A DNA stretch of 64,000 bases from CALKJU01 sp035326425 (GCA_035326425.1 DAOLFG010000015.1:29413-93412); one strand, 5' to 3'; counted from the first letter of the stretch, positions 1 through 10,178 are shown. The notes: generated by a model not told the origin, from the sequence alone. A program made the numbers and translations.

Positions 1-1
1 C

Positions 2-3000
2 GGCGGCACCGCCGTCGAGAAGCTCGGGGCAGCACTCGAAGCCCGCGGCGAGATCGAACACGAGCTGGCCGAGCTGAACCGCGAGGATCTCGGGCTGGCC
101 ACGAGGCAGTCGCAGCTCGAGGCCATCCAGGGGGATTCGGACGCGGAGGCGCAGGATCTCATCGACGCAGGGGTCGAGTTCGGCGAGACGGTGCTCCGCC
201 GCACCGAGATCGACACCCGCCGCGACGAGCTGCGGGACGCGCTGGCCGAGCTGCCGAGCGACGAGGAGGTCGCGAGCCTGCGGCGCCAGGTCGACGCGGC
301 GACGAAGATGGGCGTGCTGGGCGAGCTCGGGCTCGACACCGCCGACCTGCGCGAGATGGGGCTGAGTGGCAAGGACATCGACGAGCTGACCAAGGCGGTC
401 GAGGGCTTCCACACCCAGGGCCTGCGCAGCGGCGCCGACGTGGCGCAGGTGACCAAGGCGGTCAACACGCTGATCGACCGCATGGTCAACCAGACCCTGG
501 GCCAGGATCTCATGAAGGGCCAGGGCGCCTTCTCGGAGGAAGGCCAGGCGCGAGGGCTGCTGGACCAGGTGTTCCAGGACGTCAGCGGCAAGTTCGACGA
601 CTTCACGCTGCAGGCCGACAACCCGGACGTGGCCAAGGGCTTCCAGGCCAAGCTCGGCATGCTCGCCATCGATGCGCCGAAGACCGACAAGTTTGCGGAG
701 CGGCTGCACGGCCTGATCGCCGACAGCACCGCCGAGATCGACAAGCTGGAAGCCGGCATCGCCGGCTCGGTGCAGCAGCTGGTGGATGTCGACAAGGACG
801 TCGCCACGGCCAGGGAGACGCTGCGCCAGCAGGCGCAGCTCCTGAACCTCAGGGTCGATCCCGACGATCCCAAGGGCTTCGCCAGTGCCCAGCGCCTGAT
901 CCGGGCGCTCGACATCGACGAGCGGCTGCGGACCTCGCCGCCGACGGACCCGGCGGACCGCCAGGCCCTCGAGGCGCAGCTCGACGCCGATCTCGCCAAG
1001 CTCAAGGGCTTCGACGCCGAGCGGATGAAGCGCGGCTTCTTCGGCAAGATCGGCGGCAGCGCGCCACAGCGGGCCGATCTCGCCAAGCTCGCCCATCTGC
1101 GCGACGTCGCGGAAGCGATCGTCACCATCCGCGAGGCGCCTGACAAGAAGAAGCTGCTCGGCCGCCAGATCGAGAACGCGATCGTGGCCAAGGACCAGGC
1201 CATGGCCAAACGCCAGGAGGAGCTGATGGTCCGCTTCCCGGTGGTGCAGAACGCCATCCGGGCGGCGGCGCTGGCGGCCCGGCCGGGCAACACGCCGCTC
1301 GACGACTATGTGCCTGCCGACCATCGGCCGGCGATCGAGCAGACGCTGAAGTCGTGGGGCCTGCCGGTCGACCTGTTCCGGCCGGAGATCGACCAGATCC
1401 TGGACCAGACCTTCGGCATCGACGAGCTGAGGTCCTGGCGCGCCGATACGACGCTCTCCGCCGAGCTCCGGGAGCACCTGGAAAGCGGCGACGACGGCCT
1501 GCGCGGCCCGATCGACCTCGTCACCCACCAGGGCAGCATCGACCGCGGCACCATGCGCACGCTGCTGGCCACGGTCGGCGGCATGAAGGACGGCGACCGC
1601 ATCCGCATGCAGACCGGCGACCGGGTGACGGTCAACAGCGGCCGCATCCCGATCGAGCCCAGCGACACGGTGAAGGTCAGGGCGCGGCTGGCCATGGGCG
1701 ACGTCAACGCCATGGAGATCTTCCTCACACCCGAGGGCTACCAGCTGCACATGAAGGCCGGGCTCGAGGGCCGGGTCGGCGGCGACGTCATCATCGACGG
1801 CAAGGTGGTGGAGGCCACGGCCTCGGCCGATCTCGCCGGGCACCGCATCAGCGGCGCCATGCTGCGCTTTCCCAAGTCGCCCGAGGGGCTGGCGAACCTG
1901 CGCTCGTTCCTGCAGGCGATGAGCGAGAAGGGCCGGCTCGAGCCCTCCGACTGGTCGAAGGCGGCGCAGGTCTATCCGGTGCTGGAGCGCAAGGCGCAGG
2001 GTGCGGTCGGCCTCAGCGCCCAGACGCGCGGCGACATCCTGGAGAAGTTCACCGGCACCGACATGACCGGCGGCAGCGCCAAGGGCGATTTCGTCACCTT
2101 CGGCGCCTCCGTCGGCGTCAGCGCCAGCCTGACCGGCGTCTGGCAGGACATCGCCAACGCCAACCAGATCACCCGGCTGGGCTCGGTGGAGGTGGCGGTC
2201 ACCGCCAGCGCCACCGCCGGGCTCTACGGCAAGATCACCATGCTCTCGGGCCTGGCCACGCAAGAGGCGATGTCGGCGTCGGGCGGCCAGCAGGCGGTCG
2301 ACGGCGCCTTCGGCACCAACTCGGCCGGCAAGAGCCGCTACGACCTGTCGAGCCCACAGATGATGCAGGACATCGTCAGCGGCACGCTGGCCGTCACCGA
2401 GTCCTATACCCGCCGCACCAAGGAGGTGCGCCTGCCGGACGGGCTGTTCGCCGTCGGCAACGAGATCGTCAAGCTGCAGACCGTCAACACCACGTCGCGC
2501 GGGGCGCTGGCGGCGGTGTCGGACGACCGGGTGATCGACCTCTTGACCAAGAACGCGGCGCTGCGCGAGGCGACGATGGAGCTGCTGGACCGCGCCGTCG
2601 CCAACGACTTCATCTCGGTCACCTACGGGCTGGACGAGGGCGTGCGCGGCCAGGTCAACGACCTGCTGGTCGAGGCCAACGACATCCGCGAGGGCCGCGG
2701 GGCCGGGATCGGCCTGAGCCGGAGCGAGCGCGAGACCGCCGCCGCCCGGCTCGAGGGCCGGGCCAACCGGCTGCTGCAGGACGACGCCAGCTACACGCCC
2801 AAGAAGATCGCGCTGGTGCCGACGCAGCTCCTGGGCGACCAGGTCAACAACTTCAACTCGCCGCTGATCCGCTGGGACACGGTGAGCGAGGGCAAGTTCG
2901 AGCGCGTGGCGGCCGAAGTGGTGCTGCAGGCGCCGCCACCGCCCAGCGGTGGTGGCGGTAGTACCGCCACGACGACCTCGCCATCGAGCACGGTCTCCGT

Positions 3001-3640
3001 GCCACGGCCCGAGACCGGGTTCCAGGCCAGGGTGCCGGGCCTGGCGACGCGCCACGACCTGGCGGCGCTGACGCAGCTGGCGCAGACCGTCGACACGGTA
3101 CCCGGCCCGCGCGACACCACCGCCGCGATCGCCAAGGGTGGGCAGTTCTATGTCGAGCCGCAGGCGCACGCCTCCTGCGCGCGCCATGCGATCAACGCCA
3201 TGCTGGGTCGGGGGCTGGTGAGCGACGAGGGGCTCACCGCCCACAATATGATCCGCGAGCTCGACCTGACCCACGGCGACATCGTCGTCGAGCGGCGCGA
3301 CGTCGACGCCCGCCGCGGCAACTATCCCGACCAGGTGACGGACTATCTGAAGTTCCTGCACCAGCAGGGCACGCTCGACCACGACCACGCGCTGACCAAT
3401 GTCGATCTCGGCGGCAAGTATCCGGGCCTGCCCAAGACGCTACCGGCGATCAACGGCGACCGCTGCATCATCGCCACGATGACGCCCGAGCATTTCGTGG
3501 CCTTCCGCAAGGACCAGGACGGCGACTGGTATTGCCTGGACAGCATCGGCAGCAAGCAGACGCCGATCAGCCCCGACGACTATGTCCGGCGGCTCAAGGC
3601 GGCAGGCAACGAGCAGGTCGCCCTGATCCAGCCGCAGTAG
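2..3640 (+). CDS. Large partial protein ending in a Josephin-like cysteine peptidase domain
   Basis: The reading frame is open to the left edge, so the N-terminus is outside the window and the GTG at 191 is probably an internal codon. There are 1,212 visible residues. Roughly the first 400 are charged, helical and coiled-coil-like. Residues about 500-800 look beta-rich, with alternating small and hydrophobic residues (GASVGVSASL near 700). A Pro/Gly linker (PPPPSGGGGS) lies near 978. The last 165 residues hold Cys1059 in SCARHAINAML, His1164 in EHFVAF and Asp1180 in YCLDS. That order and spacing resembles the Cys-His-Asn/Asp triad of Josephin deubiquitinases, whose 'HWF.. R..W..LNS' segment matches HFVAFRK..DWYCLDS. 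I infer an effector-like or secreted peptidase. No secretion signal is visible because the start is missing. The middle domain is not recognised. It converges on the ABC gene with a 3-base gap. Confidence 0.75.
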   Translation, partial: GGTAVEKLGAALEARGEIEHELAELNREDLGLATRQSQLEAIQGDSDAEAQDLIDAGVEFGETVLRRTEIDTRRDELRDALAELPSDEEVASLRRQVDAATKMGVLGELGLDTADLREMGLSGKDIDELTKAVEGFHTQGLRSGADVAQVTKAVNTLIDRMVNQTLGQDLMKGQGAFSEEGQARGLLDQVFQDVSGKFDDFTLQADNPDVAKGFQAKLGMLAIDAPKTDKFAERLHGLIADSTAEIDKLEAGIAGSVQQLVDVDKDVATARETLRQQAQLLNLRVDPDDPKGFASAQRLIRALDIDERLRTSPPTDPADRQALEAQLDADLAKLKGFDAERMKRGFFGKIGGSAPQRADLAKLAHLRDVAEAIVTIREAPDKKKLLGRQIENAIVAKDQAMAKRQEELMVRFPVVQNAIRAAALAARPGNTPLDDYVPADHRPAIEQTLKSWGLPVDLFRPEIDQILDQTFGIDELRSWRADTTLSAELREHLESGDDGLRGPIDLVTHQGSIDRGTMRTLLATVGGMKDGDRIRMQTGDRVTVNSGRIPIEPSDTVKVRARLAMGDVNAMEIFLTPEGYQLHMKAGLEGRVGGDVIIDGKVVEATASADLAGHRISGAMLRFPKSPEGLANLRSFLQAMSEKGRLEPSDWSKAAQVYPVLERKAQGAVGLSAQTRGDILEKFTGTDMTGGSAKGDFVTFGASVGVSASLTGVWQDIANANQITRLGSVEVAVTASATAGLYGKITMLSGLATQEAMSASGGQQAVDGAFGTNSAGKSRYDLSSPQMMQDIVSGTLAVTESYTRRTKEVRLPDGLFAVGNEIVKLQTVNTTSRGALAAVSDDRVIDLLTKNAALREATMELLDRAVANDFISVTYGLDEGVRGQVNDLLVEANDIREGRGAGIGLSRSERETAAARLEGRANRLLQDDASYTPKKIALVPTQLLGDQVNNFNSPLIRWDTVSEGKFERVAAEVVLQAPPPPSGGGGSTATTTSPSSTVSVPRPETGFQARVPGLATRHDLAALTQLAQTVDTVPGPRDTTAAIAKGGQFYVEPQAHASCARHAINAMLGRGLVSDEGLTAHNMIRELDLTHGDIVVERRDVDARRGNYPDQVTDYLKFLHQQGTLDHDHALTNVDLGGKYPGLPKTLPAINGDRCIIATMTPEHFVAFRKDQDGDWYCLDSIGSKQTPISPDDYVRRLKAAGNEQVALIQPQ

Positions 3641-3643
3641 AGG

Positions 3644-4426
<783 letters not shown>

Positions 4427-4436
4427 CGGTTCCGGC

Positions 4437-5852
4437 CTAGAGCAGGAAGTCGGACTGGGCGATGGCGTTGCCGCCCCAGAGCAGAATCTCGCCATCGGCC
4501 GCGAGGCTGCCGCCGGTGTTCACCTGCACGAGCGTGCCCTCCCCGCCCGAGACCACCCGCACCTGGCCGGCGGCCGTGAAGGCGGCGGAGCCGATATAGG
4601 TGAAGGCCTGGTCGCCGGCGACGCCGGTATTGGCGTCCATGGTCGACAGATCGAGCCGGTCGCTGCCGGTGGTGAAGTCGGAGATCCGGTCGCGCGACTC
4701 GCCGACGAGCAGGTCGCCGTCGAAGAACCGGAACACGTCCTTGCCGGCATTGCCGCCCATGAAGTCGGCGCCGGCGCCGCCGACCAGCAGGTCGCTGCCC
4801 CAACCGCCGTCGAGCCAGTCGTCGCCGGCATCGCCGAACAGCCGGTCGTTGCCGAGGTAGCCGAACAGCACGTCGGCACCGGCACCGCCCGACATCAGCT
4901 CGTTGCCGGAGGCGCCATAGAACTGGTCGTTGCCGGCCTCGCCATGGAGCGTATCGTCACCGGTGCCGAACAGGTTGGCGCGGTCGTTGCCGGCACCGGC
5001 ATAGACCACGTCGGTATCGTCGCCGCCGTCCAGGGTGTCGGCGCCGTCGCCGCCATAGAGCGTGTCGATGCCGGCACCGCCGGCGAGCCTGTCCTTGTCG
5101 ATGCCGCCATAGAGCAGGTCCTGGCCGACGCCGCCGACGACATAGTCGGCGCCGCGCCCGCCCTCGAGACGGTCGGCGCCATCGCCGCCATAGATGGTGT
5201 CGGCACCGCCGCCGCCGTCGAAGGCGTTGGCGCCGGCATCGCCGATCAGCGTGTCGTTGCCGTAGCCGGTGGCGGCGGCCTCGATGCCGGACAGCCGCTC
5301 CTGCGACAGCGCCGAGCCGGGGAAGCTCACCTTCTCGGTGATGAGATCGACCACCACAGCGCCGCCATAGTCGGCGAACACCACCTTGTCGACGCCGTCG
5401 CCGCCGAAGAAGGCGTCGAGCCCCGAGCCGCCCGACAGCTGGTCGTCGCCGGCACCGCCGAACAGCTGGTCGTCGCCGGCGCTGCCGCTGACGATGTCGT
5501 TGCCGTCGCCGCCGTCGAGATAGTCGTCCTCGGAATCGCCGTTGATGCTGTCGTCGCCGGCATCGCCGTAGAGGGTGTCGTCGCCGGCGCCGCCGCTCAG
5601 CACGTCGTTGCCGGTGCCGCCGCTGGCCTGGTCGGCTCCCTCGCTGCCGAACAGCCGGTCGTCGCCATTGCCGCCGTAGAGCGTATCCAGGCCGCTGCCG
5701 CCGGTGAGCGTATCGCGCCCGTCGTCACCCCAGATCGTGTCGTTGCCGCCGAGACCGAACGCCGTGTCGTTGCCGGCCAGCAACGTGATGCGATCGTGGC
5801 CGCTGGTGCCCGACCGGCTGTCGTTGCCGGGCGTGCCCGTGATGTCCGCCAT
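4437..5852 (-). CDS. RTX calcium-binding repeat protein, type I secreted
   Basis: A 471-residue protein made almost wholly of GGxGxDxLxGGxGxD nonapeptide repeats (about residues 5-370), the Ca2+-binding parallel beta-roll of RTX proteins. The last 100 residues match the serralysin-type C-terminal region (RISDFTTGSDRLDLS near 380) and end in hydrophobic FLL, the usual uncleaved type I secretion signal. No catalytic domain precedes the repeats, so it is more likely an extracellular structural, adhesive or matrix protein than a protease or lipase. The ATG at 5852 begins MADITGTPGND, a typical RTX start, and has a purine-rich ribosome site (GGGGA) just upstream; an in-frame extension to 5930 is not needed. 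No type I secretion genes are in the window. Polysaccharide synthase genes lie nearby. Confidence 0.88.
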   Translation of the reverse strand: MADITGTPGNDSRSGTSGHDRITLLAGNDTAFGLGGNDTIWGDDGRDTLTGGSGLDTLYGGNGDDRLFGSEGADQASGGTGNDVLSGGAGDDTLYGDAGDDSINGDSEDDYLDGGDGNDIVSGSAGDDQLFGGAGDDQLSGGSGLDAFFGGDGVDKVVFADYGGAVVVDLITEKVSFPGSALSQERLSGIEAAATGYGNDTLIGDAGANAFDGGGGADTIYGGDGADRLEGGRGADYVVGGVGQDLLYGGIDKDRLAGGAGIDTLYGGDGADTLDGGDDTDVVYAGAGNDRANLFGTGDDTLHGEAGNDQFYGASGNELMSGGAGADVLFGYLGNDRLFGDAGDDWLDGGWGSDLLVGGAGADFMGGNAGKDVFRFFDGDLLVGESRDRISDFTTGSDRLDLSTMDANTGVAGDQAFTYIGSAAFTAAGQVRVVSGGEGTLVQVNTGGSLAADGEILLWGGNAIAQSDFLL

Positions 5853-5931
5853 TCCCCGTTCCCCGCGCGTGGCGGCTGCTCGCTGACCGACGCCGCCTCT
5901 CTGACCGACGATCAGCACAGCCTCCTGCACA

Positions 5932-5950
5932 ACTCAAGCATACGTTGAGT
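5932..5950. promoter_or_regulatory. Inverted repeat upstream of the RTX gene (possible operator)
   Basis: ACTCAA (5932-5937) and TTGAGT (5945-5950) form a perfect 6-base inverted repeat with a 7-base spacer, 80 bases upstream of the RTX start. The position and AT content suit a regulator site, but no cognate regulator is adjacent. Confidence 0.3.
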
Positions 5951-5985
5951 CATTTCGGGTTCATGAAGCGGAGCGGAGTGTGCGC

Positions 5986-7212
5986 CTATTCCGCGGCAAT
6001 CGGCTCGAGGCGTCTGCCCACGAGCTCGGCCCTGGCCATGTAGTCGCGGGTCAGCGGCACCGTGTCCCGACGCTTGGCGAGCTGGATCTGGAAGACCATG
6101 CCGTCCTGTCGCCGGAAGAAGGCTTCGGACGCCGCCAAGTAGAACTCCCACATCCGGCAGAAGCGCTCGTCGAGCCGGGAGGCCACGATGTCGCGATGGG
6201 CGAGGAAGCGCTCGCGCCACTGCCGCAGGGTCATGGCGTAGTGCAGGCGCAGGATCTCGATGTCGGTGGCCCACATGCCCGAGCGCTCGACCGCCGAGGT
6301 GACCTCCGAGAGCGCCGGGATGTAGCCGCCCGGGAAGATGTACTTGCGGATCCACCGGCTGGTGGCGGCAGGCCCGGCCATGCGGCCGATCGAATGGATC
6401 AGCGCTACGCCCTCGGGCTCCAGCAGCTCACTCACCCGGGCGAAGTAGCGGCCGAGATGATTGACGCCGACATGCTCCAGCATGCCGACCGAGACGATGC
6501 GGTCGAATCGCTGCCGGACCTCGCGGTAGTCCTGCAGGTGGAACCGCACGCGGTCGGAAAGCCCCGCCCTGGCGGCGCGGGCGGTGGCATAGGCGTGCTG
6601 CTCCCTCGACAGGGTGAGCCCGGTGACGTCGCAGCCATGCTCGGCGGCGAGCGTCAGGGCGAGACCGCCCCAGCCCGAGCCGATGTCGAGGACGCGCATG
6701 CCCGGCCGCAGCAGCAGCTTGCTAGCGATGTGCCGCTTCTTGGCGGCCTGCGCCTCCTCCAGGCCCATCTCGGGCCAGGCGAAGTAGGCGCAGGAATACT
6801 GCCGGTCGCGATCGAGGAACAGGTCGTAGAGCCGGCCGTCGAGATCATAGTGATGGGCGACATTGTCGCGCGAGCGGCCGATCGGGTTGAACTGGTGCAG
6901 CCGGCGCAGCATCAGGTCGACGGCGTAGACCAGCCTCGGCACGATACCCGGCATCGCCGATGCGACGTTGGCGGCGCACAGGTCGACGAGGTCGTAGATC
7001 GAGCCGCGCTCGATCACCAGCCGGCCGTCCATCACGGCCTCGCCCAGGGTCGGGTCCGGTATCAGCGCCAGCTTCCAGAGCAGGCGCCGGTCGGCCAGCC
7101 TGATGGTGACCTCCGGCCCCGGTGGCCGGCCGAAGACATGGATCGTACCCTGCGCATCGATCAGGGTGAGCTGGCCGACCCGGATCAGGCGCCGCAATGT
7201 CGTGAGGAGCAT
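5986..7212 (-). CDS. cfa: Cyclopropane-fatty-acyl-phospholipid synthase
   Basis: A 408-residue SAM-dependent methyltransferase that adds a methylene bridge to cis-unsaturated acyl chains of membrane phospholipids, usually in stationary phase or stress. The sequence shows the family pattern VAHHYD (near residue 128), QYSCAYF, the SAM-binding loop LDIGSGWGG (near 185), the GMLEHVG segment and the C-terminal region that contacts lipid. Length matches the family (about 380-410). It is the third gene of a same-strand series alg8, alg44, cfa, but a 117-base gap with a hairpin separates it from alg44, so it may have its own promoter. Identification is secure; whether it is co-regulated with the polysaccharide genes is open. 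Confidence 0.93.
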   Translation of the reverse strand: MLLTTLRRLIRVGQLTLIDAQGTIHVFGRPPGPEVTIRLADRRLLWKLALIPDPTLGEAVMDGRLVIERGSIYDLVDLCAANVASAMPGIVPRLVYAVDLMLRRLHQFNPIGRSRDNVAHHYDLDGRLYDLFLDRDRQYSCAYFAWPEMGLEEAQAAKKRHIASKLLLRPGMRVLDIGSGWGGLALTLAAEHGCDVTGLTLSREQHAYATARAARAGLSDRVRFHLQDYREVRQRFDRIVSVGMLEHVGVNHLGRYFARVSELLEPEGVALIHSIGRMAGPAATSRWIRKYIFPGGYIPALSEVTSAVERSGMWATDIEILRLHYAMTLRQWRERFLAHRDIVASRLDERFCRMWEFYLAASEAFFRRQDGMVFQIQLAKRRDTVPLTRDYMARAELVGRRLEPIAAE

Positions 7213-7264
7213 GTCTGCACCCCGCCCGGCAGTTTCCTCCCGCTAGGGACGTGGTCGTGCAACG

Positions 7265-7293
7265 TCCTGCTGCGCCGGATTGTTGCAGCAGGA
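7265..7293 (-). terminator. Hairpin between alg44-like and cfa genes
   Basis: TCCTGCTGC (7265-7273) and GCAGCAGGA (7285-7293) are perfect 9-base arms with an 11-base loop, just after the alg44-like stop on the minus strand. No U-run follows, so it could be a weak terminator, an RNA-stabilising hairpin or an operator for cfa. Confidence 0.35.
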
Positions 7294-7329
7294 AACCGCT
7301 GATCACAAATGCAGAACCTGCGCGGCTGC

Positions 7330-8391
7330 CTACGGGAATCGCACGCGCGCCAGCGAGCCCAGGTCCTCGAAGCTGAACGGCTTGTCCGGCCGGATGATGA
7401 CCTGCGCCAGGCGGGCGGCGACCGGTGTCTGGACCTGGGCCGGATCGAGCTGGGCCAGCCGCGGCTTGACGTCGATGCGCTCGATCTGGCCGAACAGGCT
7501 CTCGCCGCGGCCGGCGATGATGATCTCGGCGACGTCGCCGAGCTGCAGCCTCTCGGCCACCGCGAGGTCGACCTGGGCGCGCGCCATCAGCGGCCGGTCG
7601 GCCGCCACCAGCGCCGCCACCGGCTCGCCGGCCTGGACATATTGCCCGGGCAGCGCCAGCCACTCGATGAAGGCGCACTCGCAGGGGCTCTCGATGCGGG
7701 CCGTCTGGCCGGTATCGGTGCTGATGCTGCCGATCTGGTCGCCCCGGCGCAGCAGGTCGACGATCTCCCTGCCGTCGAGGATGCCGTTGGCGGTGGCGCG
7801 CACCCGGAAGATCGGCGCCTCGATGACGGCGCTCTCGGCCACCGGCGTCAGGAAGCGGTCCTTGAAGCCCAGTGCGGTGAGGCCGAGCAGGGCGAGGCCG
7901 GCGAGGCCCAGCAGGCCGAAGCCGACGAGGCGCTTGGCCCGCCGGCCCGCGGCCTCCTCCTCGCTGTAGGGATTGAAGCTGAGCGGGTTGATGCGCGCCT
8001 CGGCGCTGTTGTCGCGTCCGGCTATGGCCAGGATGTCGCCGCCGCTGACGATCTCGCCGGAGAGATAGGCGTCGATCAGGTAGCGGAACAGGGCGAGCTG
8101 GCCCTGGCTGAGCCCCAGGAAGCGGCAGCCGAAGCGGGAATTGTCCTCGACGATGTAGACCATCTGGCAATCGAGGCGCAGCGAGACCTCGAAGTCCTCG
8201 AACGGGAAGATCATCCGCACCGGAAAGCGCTCGCCGGGCTGGCGCGAGCTCATTTCGCTCTCGATGCCGAAGCCGCCCATCGACCAGTCTTCGATGTTGA
8301 AGCGGGTGCCGTCGATCTCGACGACGATCGGGATCTTCAGCCTGACGTGCTGGCGATGGACCTCGGCCTCGTGGACGATCTGGAGCTGCAT
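7330..8391 (-). CDS. alg44: Alg44-like PilZ (c-di-GMP receptor) and HlyD-type membrane protein
   Basis: A 353-residue inner-membrane subunit that would activate an Alg8-type polymerase when it binds cyclic di-GMP. The N-terminal PilZ domain (about 1-110) keeps both ligand motifs: R13-x3-R17 (RQHVR) and D33-x-S35-x2-G38 (DWSMGG). One membrane helix follows near 150-170 (RLVGFGLLGLAGLALLGL). The periplasmic part is a HlyD-like barrel-sandwich/hairpin (about 185-350). This PilZ-TM-HlyD order is that of Alg44 from the alginate systems of Pseudomonas and Azotobacter. It starts 10 bases after the alg8-like stop, so the two form a unit. No other alginate genes (algK, algE, algG, algX) are present, so the polymer need not be alginate. 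Confidence 0.82.
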   Translation of the reverse strand: MQLQIVHEAEVHRQHVRLKIPIVVEIDGTRFNIEDWSMGGFGIESEMSSRQPGERFPVRMIFPFEDFEVSLRLDCQMVYIVEDNSRFGCRFLGLSQGQLALFRYLIDAYLSGEIVSGGDILAIAGRDNSAEARINPLSFNPYSEEEAAGRRAKRLVGFGLLGLAGLALLGLTALGFKDRFLTPVAESAVIEAPIFRVRATANGILDGREIVDLLRRGDQIGSISTDTGQTARIESPCECAFIEWLALPGQYVQAGEPVAALVAADRPLMARAQVDLAVAERLQLGDVAEIIIAGRGESLFGQIERIDVKPRLAQLDPAQVQTPVAARLAQVIIRPDKPFSFEDLGSLARVRFP

Positions 8392-8401
8392 GCTGGGAAA
8401 C

Positions 8402-9922
8402 CTAGAACAGCCGGGACAGCAAGGCGGGCGAGGGCAGCGTCAGCCCGCCGGTGAGGAAAGCGAGACCGGTGACCAGCGCCAGGAGCGCCAGCCCGTGCAC
8501 ATAGGCCGAGCCGATCGTCCGCATCGCCCGCGCCCCCGGTCCGAGCTCGGCGCGCAGCGCGATGTTCTGCCGGGTCCAGCGCTGGCGGTCGAGCCGGAAC
8601 AGCACCCAGGTCTTGAGCAGGGCGCCGTAGACCTGATTGTAGTAGATGAGCACGGGCCAGAGGCCGCCGATCGTGGGGCGCATCGTCAGCAGCGCCAGGG
8701 CCTGCAGCAAGCGGGTCGTCATGACCCAGAGAGCATAGGCGTAGAGCAGCGCCGGCGCATAGCTCAGTGCGGCGATCGTCACCACCACCGGTCCGACGAG
8801 CGGTGTCCACATCGACAGCCGCTGGTCCACCAGGCACCACCAGGTGAACAGGCCGATGCGGCGCGGGCCGAGCGCGATCGCCCGGCCGCTGGCGCGCAGC
8901 ATGTTGCCGAACCAGCGCAGCATGAGCTGGGTCGAGGCGCGGAGGAAGCCGCGGGCCGGCGGATGCTCGACGGTGAGCACGCGGATGTCGGGGACATAGA
9001 GCATGTCCCAGCCCTGCTCGAGCAGCCACAGCCAGGTCGACTTGTCCTCGCCGGTCAGCAGCGGGATCCGGCCGAGGCGCCAGTGGTCCAGGGCGTCGTC
9101 GGCCACCATCGTCACGAAGCCCGGGTCGGTGGCGATCTCGGCGCGGAAGATCGACATGCGTCCCGTGAGCGTCATCAGCCGCCGCGACAGTCCCATCGAG
9201 GACATCAGGAGATGGCGCTGGGCGAAGCGCAGGCGGTGCCAGCTCGACATGAGCCTGCTGCCGTCGACCACCGCGTCCTCGTCGGTGGTCATGCCGCCGA
9301 CGCGCGGCATCAGCCGGATGAACGGCAGGCAGCCGTGCAGCGTGCCCGGCGTGATCACGGTGTCGCCGTCCATCACGATGACGGCGGCGTCGTCCTGCGG
9401 GCGGCTGCGCTGCACCGCGCGCAGGGCGGTGGCGAGCCCGTCGCGCTTGCCGATCCCGGGCCTGCGCACGAGCACGAGGCGCACGGTCGGCGGCGGCCGC
9501 AGCCGGGCGAAGAGCTGCTTGATGAAGCGCTCGTCGGCGAGCTCGACGATCGAGGCCACGACCGTCGCCGGCCGGCCGTAGCGGACCAGCTCCTCCAGCA
9601 GCGCGCGATAGACCAGGGCCGTGGTCTCGGCCCGGATGCGGTAGCTGGTGACGATGCAGTAGAGCTCGGGCACATGGATGTCGACGACCGGCGTGCCCTC
9701 GGTCCGGGCGGCGTCGAGGCGGGTCACGGCCCGTCGCCAGCGCGGGAAGACCAGGTGGCCATAGACCAGGGCGCGGCCGAGATGGACGAGGCCCCAGAGG
9801 TAGCGCCAAGCCCCCACCAGCCCCAGGATGACGAAGAAGGCGCGCGAATGCGGATCCCAGACCGCGACCGGCGCGTTGGCGGCGAGCGCCGCCAGCACGA
9901 GGATGTAGGAGAGCAGCTTCAT
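8402..9922 (-). CDS. alg8: Alg8-like membrane glycosyltransferase (family GT2)
   Basis: A 506-residue processive beta-glycosyltransferase of the inner membrane. It has N-terminal membrane helices (about 5-45), a cytosolic GT2 core with VIVMDGDT (near 187), TTDEDA and TGEDKSTW (near 290), then a QLMLRW segment and four to five C-terminal helices. These motifs and the overall length resemble Alg8, the mannuronan synthase that uses GDP-mannuronate. Its product is threaded across the membrane with the help of the PilZ partner encoded 10 bases downstream. The ATG at 9922 opens on a clear hydrophobic segment. The exported sugar is not provable from sequence, and no GDP-mannose dehydrogenase is nearby. 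Confidence 0.8.
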   Translation of the reverse strand: MKLLSYILVLAALAANAPVAVWDPHSRAFFVILGLVGAWRYLWGLVHLGRALVYGHLVFPRWRRAVTRLDAARTEGTPVVDIHVPELYCIVTSYRIRAETTALVYRALLEELVRYGRPATVVASIVELADERFIKQLFARLRPPPTVRLVLVRRPGIGKRDGLATALRAVQRSRPQDDAAVIVMDGDTVITPGTLHGCLPFIRLMPRVGGMTTDEDAVVDGSRLMSSWHRLRFAQRHLLMSSMGLSRRLMTLTGRMSIFRAEIATDPGFVTMVADDALDHWRLGRIPLLTGEDKSTWLWLLEQGWDMLYVPDIRVLTVEHPPARGFLRASTQLMLRWFGNMLRASGRAIALGPRRIGLFTWWCLVDQRLSMWTPLVGPVVVTIAALSYAPALLYAYALWVMTTRLLQALALLTMRPTIGGLWPVLIYYNQVYGALLKTWVLFRLDRQRWTRQNIALRAELGPGARAMRTIGSAYVHGLALLALVTGLAFLTGGLTLPSPALLSRLF

Positions 9923-10178
9923 CTAGCTCATCGGCCGGCCGTGGCCGGCTTCGGCGAAGGGAGCCCTGCCGGCTCTGGCATCCACGGCTCCGGATTGCTC
10001 ACCGTCGCGTCCCGCATAGACCGCCCGCCGGCCAAGATCGATGAAAAATTCGTCATCCTGCTACCATGCCGGGCGGCCCCGTCGCCGGTGAATCGCGCCG
10101 CAGCTTCACAGGCATACGCCTGCGCCGCTAAAGTCCTGGCACAGCAGGCTGTTCGCGGCCGCGGTAAGAGGTTGCCGA

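Noticed and set aside
191..3640. GTG at 191 as the true start of the giant protein
   Set aside because: The frame is open and coding-like from position 2 with the same composition, and no ribosome site precedes 191.
4437..5852. The tandem repeats in the RTX gene as a DNA repeat array or CRISPR
   Set aside because: They are degenerate, in frame and encode GGxGxDxL nonapeptides; there are no conserved direct repeats with unique spacers.
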